From Congeria kusceri (taxonomy: Eukaryota; Mollusca; Bivalvia; Myida; Dreissenidae), in the NCBI GenBank assembly GCA_027627225.1, contig CM051024.1, forward strand, positions 41,954,725-42,018,724: 64,000 nt of DNA, written 5' to 3'. Positions 14,361-26,900 of this stretch are shown here, in pieces. Made by a program: the position numbers and the translations under genes. Numbering within the stretch: the stretch's first letter is position 1; each line of letters opens with the position of its first letter. Below the pieces are notes generated by a model. It did no database searches. It worked only from the letters and a program-made list of their open reading frames with translations, and was not told where the DNA came from.

Positions 14361-17190
14361 AAATAATTTTAACAATAAATAATAACTAATTTTGTCACAA
14401 TAGTATTGATAGTATAAACATTACATAGTGATACAGACGTTTTCATGCTTATTCGATTATTACTAATAACCAAATGGAATGTATTTGTAGAGAACAAATG
14501 TATGACCTATACGCATTTCGGGAACGTATTACATATACAACAAACATGATCCTTCTTTTCCTTAAGTTATGCACTAATTTAAATTCACACCGTGCTTTGT
14601 TAGTTATTTCTTGGGTGGGTATAATTCCAACAATGACACTGATAATTCACTTGAAACAAACCGAATGCATATACACATTTTTTTCCAAACATAATTGTGC
14701 GCTATTCTTCAGACCATATGTAAAAGCAAAACACTATTTAAAATATGCGGGTGCCGAATAACTAAGCACATTATTTACATTTGTTTGGATATACTTCAAT
14801 ATGACATGGGTAAGTATTAAATATAGAGAGATAGTACTTTAAATCAAAGTACATTGTCCTTTTTTATTGAAACAGACATAGATAACATTCTTGATAGAAA
14901 CTACTTAAATTAAAGATGTAAGGATATTTTTCGAATAGATCAAAACGCATTTAATATATGCTTGGTAAGATACTATGTATTCAGACAATAGGGATTTAAT
15001 CCCCGCTATCCAATTGCGTTATAATATATGGCCAATGCAATAACTGCATTTAAGACATGAAATACATTTACAAACCTGTGCAATTGCCAAGATATTCATA
15101 CACACGAAATTCGCCATAAGTACGCATAAGCTGATAAAGATAGAAATCGAATCCATAGTATGAATAAAAAGCTTACAATTAAAAACATGAGAGAAATCAG
15201 ACAGAATAAGACAATCGAATAATCAGCATACATAATGCAGAATATTATTCTGTCCGTTAGCCGTTTACCACAAATATTAGCATATGGAATTACAATTATT
15301 TGTAAAAATAAATAAAATAACATTTGTATTTGCCCCACATGTATGCACAAGCATCTCCACATACTTCCAAAAGAATAAACGCATGTAACTCAATGCTTGA
15401 AATGCAACCAGATTTAATACCTTTATAATTTAATAAATAAAACATTTATGCTTCAGAAGATATCCTTTATTTAGTCAAATAGAAAACGTCAGTACGCATG
15501 TAAAATACACTGTCTGTTTACAAATATGCGCTCTGTTAGTTACAAATATATCACTCATATTGGTGAACCGCCTTGAAATATGCAATTGCCAATATAAAAC
15601 AGGCAAGTGAGACCTAAACTTGCTCAATAACATATAGAACAAGAAAATATGTAGGTCATAGAACGCACTGTAGACCCTAAATTATGCATTTCAATTTTTA
15701 AGTTTAATTTCTACAAGCTGTAAGCGAACACACAGCGCGACAAAACGACATATTTCTGAAAATATGGTACACTCAACAGTACAGTATCAACTAGATGTGT
15801 AACAGATACGGATGCCCCCACCACACATGTTTGGAAACAGACAAAGGACTTGTCGCCAACACTAATTCTTGCCTCAACAAATAACTTTTTAAAATTATTT
15901 TATAGTAGAAAAATGACAAAGTGTAATACTTCTGCCGAAATTGGTCGCAGCCGAAATTTCTTCTTTTTGCGATCGCCTAGACACTAATGTCCTTCAGCTT
16001 TCACAGTTTGATTGCCATCCGCCAAGCATTTCAAGAGGGGTTGAGTCCACAAAATATCGGGAATTATATTTTATATGGTGGAATAGTGGAAAAGGGCCAA
16101 AATTCTGCCAAAATTAGTCGCTGCCAAATTTCCTTCATATATGATCACCTACACATTAAGGCTCTTTAGCTGTAAAAGTTTCAACGAAATTTATCAAACT
16201 GTTAAATAGATTCCTCCGTCTATATTCTATAGTAGAAAAATGGCCAAGGGCCATAAATATGCCAAAAATTGATCGTAGCCAAAATTCATTCCTTTCAGAT
16301 CATCTACACATAATGGTTCCTCAGCTTTAAACATTTAAGTAAAATCAGCCTAACAGTTCAAAAAGTGTTGAGTCCAAAAATTTTTCAGAAGTACTATAGT
16401 AGTAAACATGAAAAATAGCAATAAATCTGCCAAAATTGGACGCAGCCTAAATTTCGTCTTTTACGATCACCTACACATTAAGGTTCTCCACCTGTGTATG
16501 TTTCAGTTAAATCCGCCCAGCACTGTAAGAGGAGTTAATATTTTGTATATTCTATACTGGAAAAAATGACAAAGGGCCATGATTCTACCAAATGTTGTCT
16601 CAGCAAAAATTCCATCACTCACGATCACTCACACATCAAGGTTCCTTAGCTATGAAAGTTTGAGCGAAATCCGCCCAGCAGTAAAAGAGGAGTTGCATCC
16701 ATACAATTTGAGGACGTGCGTACGTACGTGCGTAGACCCGACGGACCGTTAAGAGCAATGCCTAATGCTACCCAATGTGTGGGGACATAAAAAGAAAGGT
16801 AGAAGCAACAAACGAACTCAGTAGGCACTACATTTCGACATAATGCTGGAAATGTGACACTACCAACAATGCAGTATCAAAAAGTGAGGTAGAAACTAAA
16901 TATAGCACTGATAGAAATCGAAAAACGCACTTAATAAGGTGAGTTATAAAGACACCATAATGGTATCCTTACTCCGGAAAATTTATGGTTAATTTCTATC
17001 AATTAAACTGTATGAGTTGTCAAAACATGCCTAGTTCTGCAACTCGCCATGATACTGTAAATAAGACAATGAGAGCACCCGAATGCTGGAAATAAAGCCA
17101 AATCAATGTGTTTGGGGAGAAAAAACACACTTGCATAATGTTTACATCTGTGTTAACCTGTAGTTGGACTAAAATATGTAATGAAGATTA
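14361..17190 (+). repeat. Macro-repeat unit 5 (internal deletion near its start)
   Basis: The first block is cut at about 14.471 kb, where 'ttactaataacc' joins directly to 'aaatggaatgtatttgtaga', a segment found about 1.1 kb further into unit 4. From there to the end all blocks are present. The 14.47-14.80 kb segment is almost identical to 11.41-11.74 kb, so the deletion looks younger than the duplication. Confidence 0.7.
15895..16780 (+). repeat. Inner tandem array of macro-repeat unit 5
   Basis: Five subunits of about 155-170 bp, with the same order and the same CGTACG-rich end (about 16715-16745) as the other three inner arrays. Confidence 0.7.
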
Positions 17191-18700
17191 ATGTCAATAA
17201 TTTTAACAATCAATAATAACTAATTTTGTCAGAATAGTATTGATAGCATCAACATTACATAGTAACACACACGTTTTCATGCTTATTCGATTATTACTAA
17301 TAACTATTACAGCCATTAATGAAAAAATATATTTATTGCAGTTATAAATACAATGATAAACCTTTGATATATAAACCCAGGGAAAGTGTCACATTTATAA
17401 CCGATACAGATTTCGATTCCCATGTAATAATTGTATGTCAAAACTAACAATTATTCAGATTTTCTGCAGCTGTTTAAGTACACTGATCCAATCTCATGTT
17501 CCATTCATGTCGTTTGAGAGTCTGTTCTAACACATATGGACGAAGAAGGTTTTAGTCTGGCGCAGTAAAATAATAACATACCATGGACGAAATTGCATAT
17601 GGACAATGTAAATTGTCCGTTTGTATTTAAATAAAAATACATAAAAGTATACATAGAAAATATTTGATTTAAAGGTGTTGTGATATGTTTCTAATAGATC
17701 AAAAAGTATATATTGTATGTTTTATTAGATAGTATGTATTCAGATAGTAGTGATTCAATCCCCACAAAATGCAATGCAGCAATTCCAGCACATAACTTCG
17801 ATATAATGCTGGCAACATGGCACACCAAACAATACAATTTCAAAACTGGAGGTGTCCTACTGCGTTTTAATAAATTGCCAATGCAATAAATGTATTTATG
17901 ACCTATAAAACATGTATAAATATGTGGTGTAGACAAGATATCTCTACACACGGAACTCGCCATAAGTATTCAAAAGCTAACAATATCGAATCGTAACGAC
18001 AATATGAATAAAAAGCTTATAATAAAAACAACACGCAAGAGAGACACAAGGGAAAATAAAGTAATTGATAACTCAGCATACATAAGACGGATGATTATTC
18101 TGTCAACTAATTGTTATCCTTAATTATTAACATATAAAATGAAAAAGATTGGTTTACCTTACAAAATAACATTGGTATTTGCCTCACATGCATGCGCAAG
18201 CATCTCAACATACTTCCAAAAGAAATAAGCGAATGTAACTTTATGCTTGAAATACAAATAGATTTGATACGTTTAAAATATATAAGAAATTAATTATGTT
18301 TATGCTTCTGTAGATATCATATATTCAGCCGTATAGAAAACGCCATTACTCAATATGCGTAAGAAGGGAGCCCCTCTTAGTATATCACTAAATGTGTGTT
18401 AACCTTGAAATATGCAATTGCCACTATAGCATACATAATAGGTATACTTATAGGATATACAATACACTGTAGAAACTACAATTATGCATTATAATAATTA
18501 ATTTTAATTGTTACAAGCAGCAATCGAACACAGTGATCAGCACTTCCTTTCGACATAATGCTGGAAATATGGAACACTCAACAATACAGTATCAAAAAGT
18601 GAAGCAGAAACAATTATAGCAACTCATTGCTGGAAATGACAGAAATCGAACAACACCTTAAGTGAGCTATAAAGACTCTGTAACGCTTTCCATACTACGG
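17191..18700 (+). repeat. Macro-repeat unit 6 (deleted, more diverged)
   Basis: The first block is present (17.2-17.57 kb). The sequence then jumps to the 'gattcaatccccacaaaatg' block (17.75 kb) and to the 'cgacataatgctggaaat' block (18.55 kb). The inner array is absent. Divergence from the other units is greater, as expected for an edge copy of a tandem array. Confidence 0.6.
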
Positions 18701-19640
18701 AGAATGTATGGTGTATTACTTTTAATTAAACTTAGAATTAGTTGGCAATGATACTTGTCCTGCAATCGACACATAATACCTAAAACAGACAATGAGAGCT
18801 CCCAGATGGAATGTCTATGGTGCAAACTCATGTAGACTGCTCTCGGATGTCGGGAGCATATTACAAATACAAGATCCCTCTTGTACTTCTGCATTCTGAA
18901 TTTAATGCGCATTATTATGCTTATATGTTTTTTTTCTTACACAAACATGCACTATATTTAACATCATATTAAACGTTGGCGTACAAAATAATTACATTTT
19001 TGGAATTTAGGCGTGGTATTCAATAATAGCAAAAATGCTGAAACATTATCTAGAGCCCATTTTAACTGTCCATTTTTATTCAAATGAAGATTAATAAAAT
19101 ATATACACACAAAATGCGTGCTTAAAAGATGTAGGGATATGTTTGTAATAGAACAAATGAATGTACTTCATGCTATAGACGATATCATGTATTCGGACAA
19201 TATTTTTTTTATCCCAACTAAAAGCAAGCAAACAATGTCAAGACTAAAAGACAACGGCAAACCAAACATTAACGTTTCAAAACGGGAGGTAGCCTTTTGC
19301 ATTATTATGAACGATCCTCAAATATTGTCAATGCAATAATTATATTTAAGAACACAGGTATATTGAGAAATCTCCCACTGTGGAGTTGACGAAACATTTT
19401 GTTTGAGCAATACAATTGGTGTTTCACTATCAACAAAACGTTATGACTTGCCAACAGGTGCGTGTGATTTACCAACTCGCAGTAATACTGTTAAAAAGGC
19501 AATCAAAACAACCGAATGCTGGAAATAGAGAAACATTAAACGCTTGCGCATTTCTGGAACGTAGCAACGTGGAACTATCATCACTTATCTTGCGATGTAT
19601 TTTGATATAGTAAGATGTGAAGTGTGCACAGACAGATCAA
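18701..19640 (+). repeat. Degenerate right edge of the macro-repeat array
   Basis: Only scattered matches to the unit remain, such as 'gatgtcgggagcatattaca' near 18.85 kb and 'gcgcatttctggaacgtagc' near 19.55 kb. It ends in 'cggacggacg' near 19.64 kb, resembling the end of the inner arrays. No gene is visible. Confidence 0.45.
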
Positions 19641-20505
19641 CGGACGGACGTTTACCAAAAAAAAAACACAATTTAAATCTAATGATGCAGTATAACAAAA
19701 TTAAATTGTTCGCACTAAATAATCACATTTAATTCGTGTCATGTTATTTTTACTTTTATAACAAATATTCAATATATATGAACAAGTAAAATGCATATAG
19801 CATACATGTTTGTTTAGCAATTTCTACCGCGCCCGAGAAATAGGTCGAACACGTTTTTTATTGCCAAGCGTGGTCAAAATATTCCAAATGGATTGTTCGT
19901 TTGCAATTGTTCAAAGGGTAATGGAGAACAAGCCAACACAAGTCAATTAACATAATTAAAAACAACAACATTTGGTCATTTAATATTCGAGGTCCCCTAA
20001 GTCTATAGATTGATACATCAAATATAAAGTCTCTATTTTTAGAACTCTATAAATACACTTCATCAACACGCGTGAAAAAGAAGTAAATATTATTTGATTG
20101 TTGAGACAAAAATATGCACATACTAAAATTATATTATCACTGTTTTTCCCACACATATTCTGATTACACTTTACTCATTTAACGCAAACACATATTAATT
20201 TATCGCAGTCTAATTAAGAAACCAAACCGGAACAACTTGTTTTTCGGCATTAAGTCCCTTTCTCCTAAATAACGTGATGAGGTGAAGTAAAATTTCTATA
20301 TGGGTGAAATGGCATTAGGTAGAATAGAATTAAGGCGTAAATGTTTAAATCAAGTTTTCACCAATAACGCGTCAAAATTAGAAAGACTTTTTTATTTTCC
20401 TAAAAATGTCCAATTACAAATTGTGTTAATAGCTCATTTTGATTTGAGACGTAGTTGTTTTAAAGAAGTTAGAAAATTTCGCCATAGTACTGGGTTTTGA
20501 TACAC
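19641..20505. other. AT-rich spacer, no gene seen
   Basis: This stretch contains a short A run and otherwise unstructured AT-rich DNA. I see no homology to the array and no convincing coding frame. Confidence 0.5.
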
Positions 20506-20527
20506 TTCGCCCTATGGTCACGATTAC

Positions 20528-20601
<74 letters not shown>

Positions 20602-20623
20602 GTAATCGTGACCATAGGGCGAA
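20506..20623. repeat. Long palindrome with (TA)n core
   Basis: The left arm, starting 'ttcgccctatggtcacgatt', is repeated exactly as its reverse complement at the right end, closing with 'gaccatagggcgaa'. The arms are at least 23 bp of non-AT-repeat sequence each and flank about 70 bp of alternating TA. This is the architecture of a palindromic AT-rich repeat able to extrude a cruciform. The short frame of alternating Ile and Tyr across it is an artefact of the TA run. Confidence 0.9.
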
Positions 20624-21799
20624 TAAATTGTCCAACAAAGCAGACTTAAGGCGAGCGCGACCATTAAGGTGCCGGTGACTTAATTCTCGTAATTAATTAC
20701 TAATTACCTATTTATGCAATCGCATTGGATTTTTGTATGGACATGCTGTGTGACCTACACAATTATTTGAAAAAGTATTAGGTTCGTTGAAAAGATGAAT
20801 ATATTTTTCTTTATTTTTTGAAAATAATTTATCTATATGGTCGTCAAATCCAGGCTTCGGGCGAATTTTCAAATATATCGTTTTTATTCTCTTAAACTAA
20901 TAATATATCTTATGGGTTAGACCCTGTAAAGAAAGTTTTTCTAACACTGCTTTTTGTATTACTGTCTTTCCTGACATTCCCAGTACCTTTCGATAAAAGA
21001 TATCCATTTATAAATTTTGAGGTGTCTAAAATTTTGCGTTTTGTAATTTAAACCGGAAAACTTTCCGCAGTGAATGCGCGATGCTAGCAATACAAAAACA
21101 GACTTAAGAAGCACAGCTCCTGATTGCTGATTCTGTTAAGCGATGTTGTTTTGTACTTTTGTATGTAACAAAATCATTAAATTTTATGATACAAGGTAAT
21201 TATTCTAAAATTCGAAACAAAACTATTTTTTCGTGTCATCTGGGCTAGTCTTTGTACTTGTAACGCATGTTTGATTGCAAATAACCCTTCGCACTGCGTG
21301 ATTCAAGATATCAGGGTGTCGCATTGCATGTAGTCTGAAACTACGAAACTGTTGAAATCGGTATAGAAGCGACCAACGAAGAGTGATCCAAACCAATGCA
21401 GGTTAAACCAACCGAACCACGACGGCGAAAACTGAACCGCTACCGCCATGTCAAAAATTTCTACCAATAGTTTTTATTTTTCAATTTGGTTGTGTCTCTG
21501 TCCTTTTTGAATGCTTGTTTGCTTAATTGTACCGATGTATTTTTTCTTTTCAAATTAATACAAACACGAACGACTGTTTTACCAACTCACTCACATCCTC
21601 CCACAAAAACATAATTCGCCTAATTTTCATTAAACTTGGGCATAGAAGTGGATCTTTCTAGACATAAAAATACATTATTCAACCAATTATAAACAATCGG
21701 TAGTTATGTTGTAACATAATGTAAAATTGTTACACGTTGCCAAGTTCATATGTATGTTATCATTTCATTCAAACTTCATTCATTATGTTAAAAAAAAAA
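20624..21799. other. No gene seen
   Basis: AT-rich non-coding DNA. A GC-richer patch at about 21.36-21.45 kb contains 'accaaccgaaccacgacggc' but has no open frame of note. Confidence 0.5.
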
Positions 21800-21920
21800 T
21801 CGTCTTTATGCTTTAAAATATGCCTGACTTCGCCTTAATACTGCATTAAAGCAAAATAAGCATTAAGATACAAATGCAGTTCACATAAAACAATGGATGG
21901 TAACAAATAATCGAATATTC
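21800..21920 (+). repeat. Dispersed 'CGCCTTAATACTGCA' repeat, fragment
   Basis: Contains 'cttcgccttaatactgcat' followed by 'aaagcaaaataagcattaag', which aligns with 26.21-26.27 kb. It is one of at least seven fragments of this family between 21.8 and 32.4 kb. Confidence 0.55.
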
Positions 21921-23209
21921 TTGTAATGTTATAATTTTAAACCTATTCGAAAATTCTTGAGATATTCGAATACTTAAAACTAAATTGTAAAGTGTTTTGA
22001 CAATGTTTACCAATAAATATTTTTTTGTGGCATTTTTTACATTTTTTTTTTTACATTTACAAATTTTACATTTTGCATTAGCTTGTCAAAAACGCAGACT
22101 AGCTGTCAAAATCGGTATACCATCATCTTTTTGGCATTTTGCTGTTTATGTTTATCGCATTTTATTATACAATTTATAAATAAGCACAATTTCATTGGTC
22201 TTGGCAGTGGTCGGCAAACCGATTTGATATTGAATGAGATTCCGGTTTTCCCAACGTTATATTTTGGTCTATTAATAGCAGGCCCTTGTTCCGCGCTTTA
22301 TACAATCGGCGTGCTTTACATGTGTGCCGGGAAACAACCATTACACACATTAAATGCCGTAAAATTGTTACTGTGTTGTTTTTTAGTTATACATGTGTTA
22401 TTGTGATGAAAGAACGACCCGTGATTTTGTTGCCTGTTTTATTGTTGTACAGTTAATTGTGTATTAAATGCTTATTTCAAGCATGCTCTTTGTATGTGTT
22501 CATCTTCTACAATGCAGATATTTTCAATTATTAACAACTTGCTCGAAACCAGAAACTACATGCATTGTCAACTATATGTATTTTGTGGATATAGTGATCA
22601 TATAATAAAGCAGAAAGTGACTTGATGGCCATATAAAGATATTGGTCGGTAGCATGTAATATTGACCAATGTCTCGTATCAAGGTATAGGAGAACTAAAG
22701 CGTCTTGGGTGATAATCGGTGTCACTGCAAAGAACCTAATATACTTCGTATGTCAAGAGGTTTTGGTATGCATGCCGATGTCAATGAACTTCAATGTTGA
22801 CGTTGATATTGACGTAAACTAATACATTACACTGCTCCGTAGATGTGAATGTGTATACACTCAAATCAATGCCAGTTTTCTATTTATCAATGCATAACAA
22901 CTATTTTTAATGTGTTAAGTAACGATATAGTGTTGTTTAAGAAAAAACATAAATTAATAATACATAGCAAAGAGCATGTCAATAAATTAGGTTGTGAACG
23001 GACTTTCCGGACAGCCATTGTACAAGTTCACAAGTTTATTTCAACGCTCAGTTGATGCATAACATGATGACAATACGAGCAATAATTAAAAAAATGATAG
23101 ATTGAACGCTTTCGTTTGAAAGATTTTAAATTGTATAAATTGAAAAGTATTTTTAAGGGGAAAGGTTTATCAAACCTAACATGTATTGTGTATATGACAT
23201 CATTCGACG
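21921..23209. other. No supported gene
   Basis: Small frames exist on both strands; the longest is 107 codons on the plus strand at 22083-22406. Their composition is hydrophobic and AT-driven, and I recognise no domain. A T-rich tract lies at about 22.02-22.07 kb. Confidence 0.45.
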
Positions 23210-23700
23210 TTGCAGGTTATAAGAAAGGAAGTTTGCCTAAAAATGTCTATCCTTGTGCTTCGCCTTAATACTGCAAAAGTAGCAAATCATGATTCGCCAT
23301 AACTCTACTTAAGGGAGCTTTCGACTTTTAGTGTGACACTGCACAATGAAACAAAAAAAAACTCAAATCTAAAAATGAAATTCAAATAATATTGTTTATG
23401 ACAGCAAACACAATGTCAAATATCTGTTATTGATGAATATATAGAAACCATCATTTAATCCGTGTAAATGGTATAAAACGCTAGTCGCCCTAATGCCGTA
23501 CAAAATGTATTAGACTTCGCCTTAATACTGCAGATGAAACAGTACTCAATAGCGTACACATTATAATTCACATAATACATACTTTTAATGAAAAATAATA
23601 ATAATAAACACAGCAATAAAATACCAAACAATACTATATTTGGTGAATATTAGGACATTATTATATTTGTTGGTCAGTTTAAATGACAGAAAGTTCAAAA
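23210..23700 (+). repeat. Dispersed 'CGCCTTAATACTGCA' repeat, long copy A
   Basis: About 440-490 bp align with 28.47-28.92 kb. Shared blocks in the same order are 'cttcgccttaatactgcaaa', a 'gataatgaaacaaa'-like segment, 'tttatgacagcaaa', a 'catttaatccgtg'-like segment, a second 'cgccttaatactgca', and an 'ataattcacataa'-like segment. There are many substitutions and small indels, so the copies are old. Confidence 0.65.
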
Positions 23701-24000
23701 ATTAGCTGGATTTGGACGAAAGTGTCATTTTTAATTGTGCATCATGTTAACACATAGTAATGTTCTATTGCTTATAAAAATATGCAATATTAAAACAAAA
23801 ATACTGTGTTAGTTCGTGTTTTTTTTTATTTTGTTTAAAAATAAACGACATATTTATGAATAAATTCTAAAAGGAGCTATTATAATTTCTTACTGCTTTT
23901 TATATACTTTTGCATTTCTAAAGTAGTTGATTTTGATTATCAAAATTTCAAGAATGTATTGTGTTTACTCTATATATCTTGCAAATAGTGTAGGTAAATT

Positions 24001-24575
24001 ATGTCGTTGCGGTAATGACAACTCGTTTCGGTAATAACATACCGTTGCGGAAATGACATCGGCTATGAAATACAGTCAAATATAATGGATATATGTACTT
24101 TTTATTAATGTTTAACTCATTATGTTGAAAGAAAACATCCATTTAATGAATTGAGCCTTAAATCAAGGATGTTTTATTTATCCACATTTTAACAGCGTTG
24201 CGGAGATGACCGTTTCGGTAATGACACTTTAGCAAAAAATTCACTTGAAAATGCAAGAAATATTGTTTTACAAGCATTAAAAACCTTTCATATTAGATAG
24301 GACCATGCATGAAGGTGAATGGCTTCAATGAGCAATAACTATGTAACCACAGTTTTATTTCTCAGCACATACGGTAATGACAATTAGAAAGTATACGAAG
24401 TACACATGACAACTTTCCATCGATTTGAAATGATAACTAAAGTATCAGCTCTGCTATTATCCGGTTTAAAATATTCCAGCTTATATTCCTGATGATGACG
24501 CAGTATGTTTGTGTCTATATACGCCATCATTTCTAGAATGTTCAATGTTATTACGGGTTGTTGCGGTAATTACAA
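24001..24575 (+). repeat. Loose repeats of a 'TTGCGGTAATGACA' motif
   Basis: Variants of the motif occur at about 24006, 24028, 24052, 24199, 24215, 24370 and 24560, in an otherwise AT-rich setting. They are not regularly spaced. Function is unknown. Confidence 0.45.
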
Positions 24576-24694
24576 AATAACTGGTGACAAACCCAAAAAT
24601 GTCACCATACAACGTTTAACTTGTCAAAAATATGATAAAAATGAAGCATCATATAATTTTCACTTGTATACATAATATTGATTAGTCAACCTTC

Positions 24695-25272
24695 TAGGCC
24701 GAAAATAAAATATTGTTTGTTTCCCCTACCGCGACCCATGCTAATGAAGGGTGGGTCGGTAGGTCGGAAAAATATTGTATTTGTATGCACAATAAGTCAT
24801 TTTCATTTGTTTTCGTAATGTTCGAAATGTTACGTCAAAGTATTAATTCTTAATGTTTTCGTTGTAGCAGATTCATAACATTTACGTAGTACTATGTTCT
24901 AAATACCTAACAATAATTTATCAAAATTTAACAAACAATAACATACGTTAAAAACAAGCACGTTAGCAATAAAAACCTGTTAAAACTAAGGAGTAATAGC
25001 GTGACGTTGCAATTTGCCGGGCATCCAAAGCAGAACGCTGTTAGTAACGCATTTAGGACATAGTATTACGTAAATATACAGAACGTTATGAATCTACTAC
25101 AACGAAATTATTAAGAATTAATAATTTAACGTAACATTTCGAACATAAGGAAAACATGAATGAAAATGACTGATTGTGTATACAAATAAAATATTTTTTC
25201 CGACCTACCGACCCACCCTTCATTAGCATGGGTCGCGGGAGGGGAATCAAACAATATTTCATTTTCGGCCTA
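24695..25272. mobile_element. MITE with ~200-bp inverted repeats, TA-flanked
   Basis: The element runs 24697-25270, with arms of about 205 and 215 bp (24697-24901 and 25056-25270) that are near reverse complements. Both ends read GGCCGAAAAT inward and both are flanked by TA, as expected for a TA target-site duplication. Each arm has a subterminal segment 'cgacccatgctaatgaaggg' followed by 'tgggtcggta', itself a small hairpin. The ~150-bp centre has no coding frame. It is a non-autonomous DNA transposon; a superfamily cannot be fixed, although a TA duplication fits Tc1/mariner-like mobilisation. Confidence 0.85.
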
Positions 25273-26139
25273 ATGTGTCCGAGCTGATACGAACTCCAAG
25301 TTGATACAAGCACACATGTTGCATGTGTATGTTATCATTTTGTTCTTATACCATATTTCGTAGAGTTTTATTTTTTTGCGGTATTAACTAAATAAAATAT
25401 AACGGTAACTGGTGGGCAGAATCTAATATGAAAGGTTACCGTGCAATAAGTAACGTAAACATAAATAGTAAATAAGTAAATATTGAATAAAAAGTATAAT
25501 AAATAGTAAGTAGGTAAATATTGAAATTTAGTTTTAATTTATACACACGCTACTCATTGCACATTAAGCTTGCAAATTTGGATCGCGCACAAGAAAAATA
25601 TGAAAGCGCTAAAGTTGAAACGACATACACGCTAAACAAGTATCACGTGACGTCTAAGAAACTTCCATGGCATCAGCATTGTGGAAAGTTGCCACGTTAT
25701 GGGTAAATATGGTACAAGAAAAACAATGATGCAAAGCACCGTAGGGCGCCATATAATTGTGTAAAAGAAGGAAAGAGACCCTACATTAAATAAAAGTAAG
25801 TATGTATGATACAATTAATAAAATAGTAAACTCCTATTATACTGCGGTTCTAATTATAAAATTAAGATCATTAAAAAAGCACGAAACGATGGAAATCCAT
25901 TTTTAGTTCCATCATTCTGTAATGTTCGTACAATAAACACGATCTCATGCTTGTTATGAATGATATTGAGTAATCTAAATAATTCACATGAACATATATA
26001 TTTTACGAGTTGTGGACAAAGCACAATTTAAAGAGTTGCAATGCAAGAAAATAAAAGTGTAAATGCAAATCAGCCTCATACCAACGGTCGGTCACATTGC
26101 GGGCTCGATAAATAACTAACATGTTTCGGTAAAAGTATG
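25273..26139. other. No gene seen
   Basis: AT-rich DNA with short duplicated phrases such as 'aatagtaaataagtaaatat' near 25.46-25.53 kb. No convincing frame. Confidence 0.5.
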
Positions 26140-26345
26140 CTACAACCATTACATATTCTATGAAGAAACTTAAATCGCCTTAATTCCGTCCAAAACTAGT
26201 TTTTACTTCGCATCAATACTGCATAAAAGCAAAACAAGCATGAATATACAAATGCAGTTCTAATGAACAACTTGACATTGTTGAATATAAAAAACAGTAC
26301 AAAATGTAGTATAACAACCATTTTAGAAAAACAATGCTAAAAGAC
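26140..26345 (+). repeat. Dispersed 'CGCCTTAATACTGCA' repeat, fragment
   Basis: Contains 'cttcgcatcaatactgcata' and then 'aaagcaaaacaagcat', aligning with 21.83-21.88 kb. Much diverged. Confidence 0.5.
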
Positions 26346-26481
26346 CAGATAAAGGGGATTTTGAAGAAGTTTCACAATTTTTGTTGATATTGGAAAAAAA
26401 AACTTGTTTCGCCTTATGTCCGCAAACAACGTTTTTTCGGCTGTTAATCACCAAAAGAATCAAACTAAAGAGTCAACTCAA

Positions 26482-26760
26482 AGGGACCTTTTCACAGCTT
26501 GACGAACTGACAATTTTCAAACATTCTGTCACAGATGACAAAACTAATGCGTAGGTCACGAACGATAAAGCATCGGCAATTTATGAATCTGAAAGGCGCC
26601 TCGCGATTTATATATTTTTTGCCTCGCGTGGTCTCAAACTCAAACATTTTTCGTTGGCTGACATGGGGAACAAGCAGTTTGAGCAACGGGCAGCGCCCGT
26701 GCGGTGAATATGTGAATTGGACGGTAGCCGCGTAGGATTGTAGATGACTGCAACTAAAAT
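26482..26760 (+). mobile_element. Probable truncated TTAA-family MITE (left end)
   Basis: Starts with 'aaagggaccttttcacagct', close to the terminal repeat of the elements at 31933 and 37480. The next 60 bp ('tgacaattttcaaaca' and a 'gtcacagatgacaaaact' segment) match the first part of the 31933 element. I cannot find a matching right end, and the flank is TCAA rather than TTAA, so it is probably broken. Confidence 0.45.
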
Positions 26761-26799
26761 GTATTGACAAAAGGTAAACAGTCAAAGTAAGTCAATGTC

Positions 26800-26900
26800 A
26801 GTCGGCCGGCCGCAGCCCGACAAAACGGGAGCCGGTCGGTATATATACAGGCACCGCCCGATTCCCTGACGATAACTGTACATCAAAATATTTTATGATT
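26800..26900 (+). promoter_or_regulatory. Weak TATA-promoter-like site
   Basis: A TATATATA box at 26840-26847 follows a GC-rich stretch ('gtcggccggccgcagcccga') and precedes 'ggcaccgcccgattccctg'. This is unusual in such AT-rich DNA. No convincing gene follows downstream, so this may be chance or part of an unidentified element. Confidence 0.15.

Noticed and set aside
9365..16828. Minus-strand frames containing FVSCFYLS and THWDALG in several units
   Set aside because: They coincide with the CGTACG-rich end of the inner arrays and exist only because that DNA is repeated; sequence around them is clearly non-coding.
20426..20638. Frame with alternating Ile and Tyr
   Set aside because: Translation of the (TA)n core of a palindrome.
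22083..22406. 107-codon hydrophobic frame on the plus strand
   Set aside because: AT-driven composition at its start, no recognised domain, no splice or promoter support.
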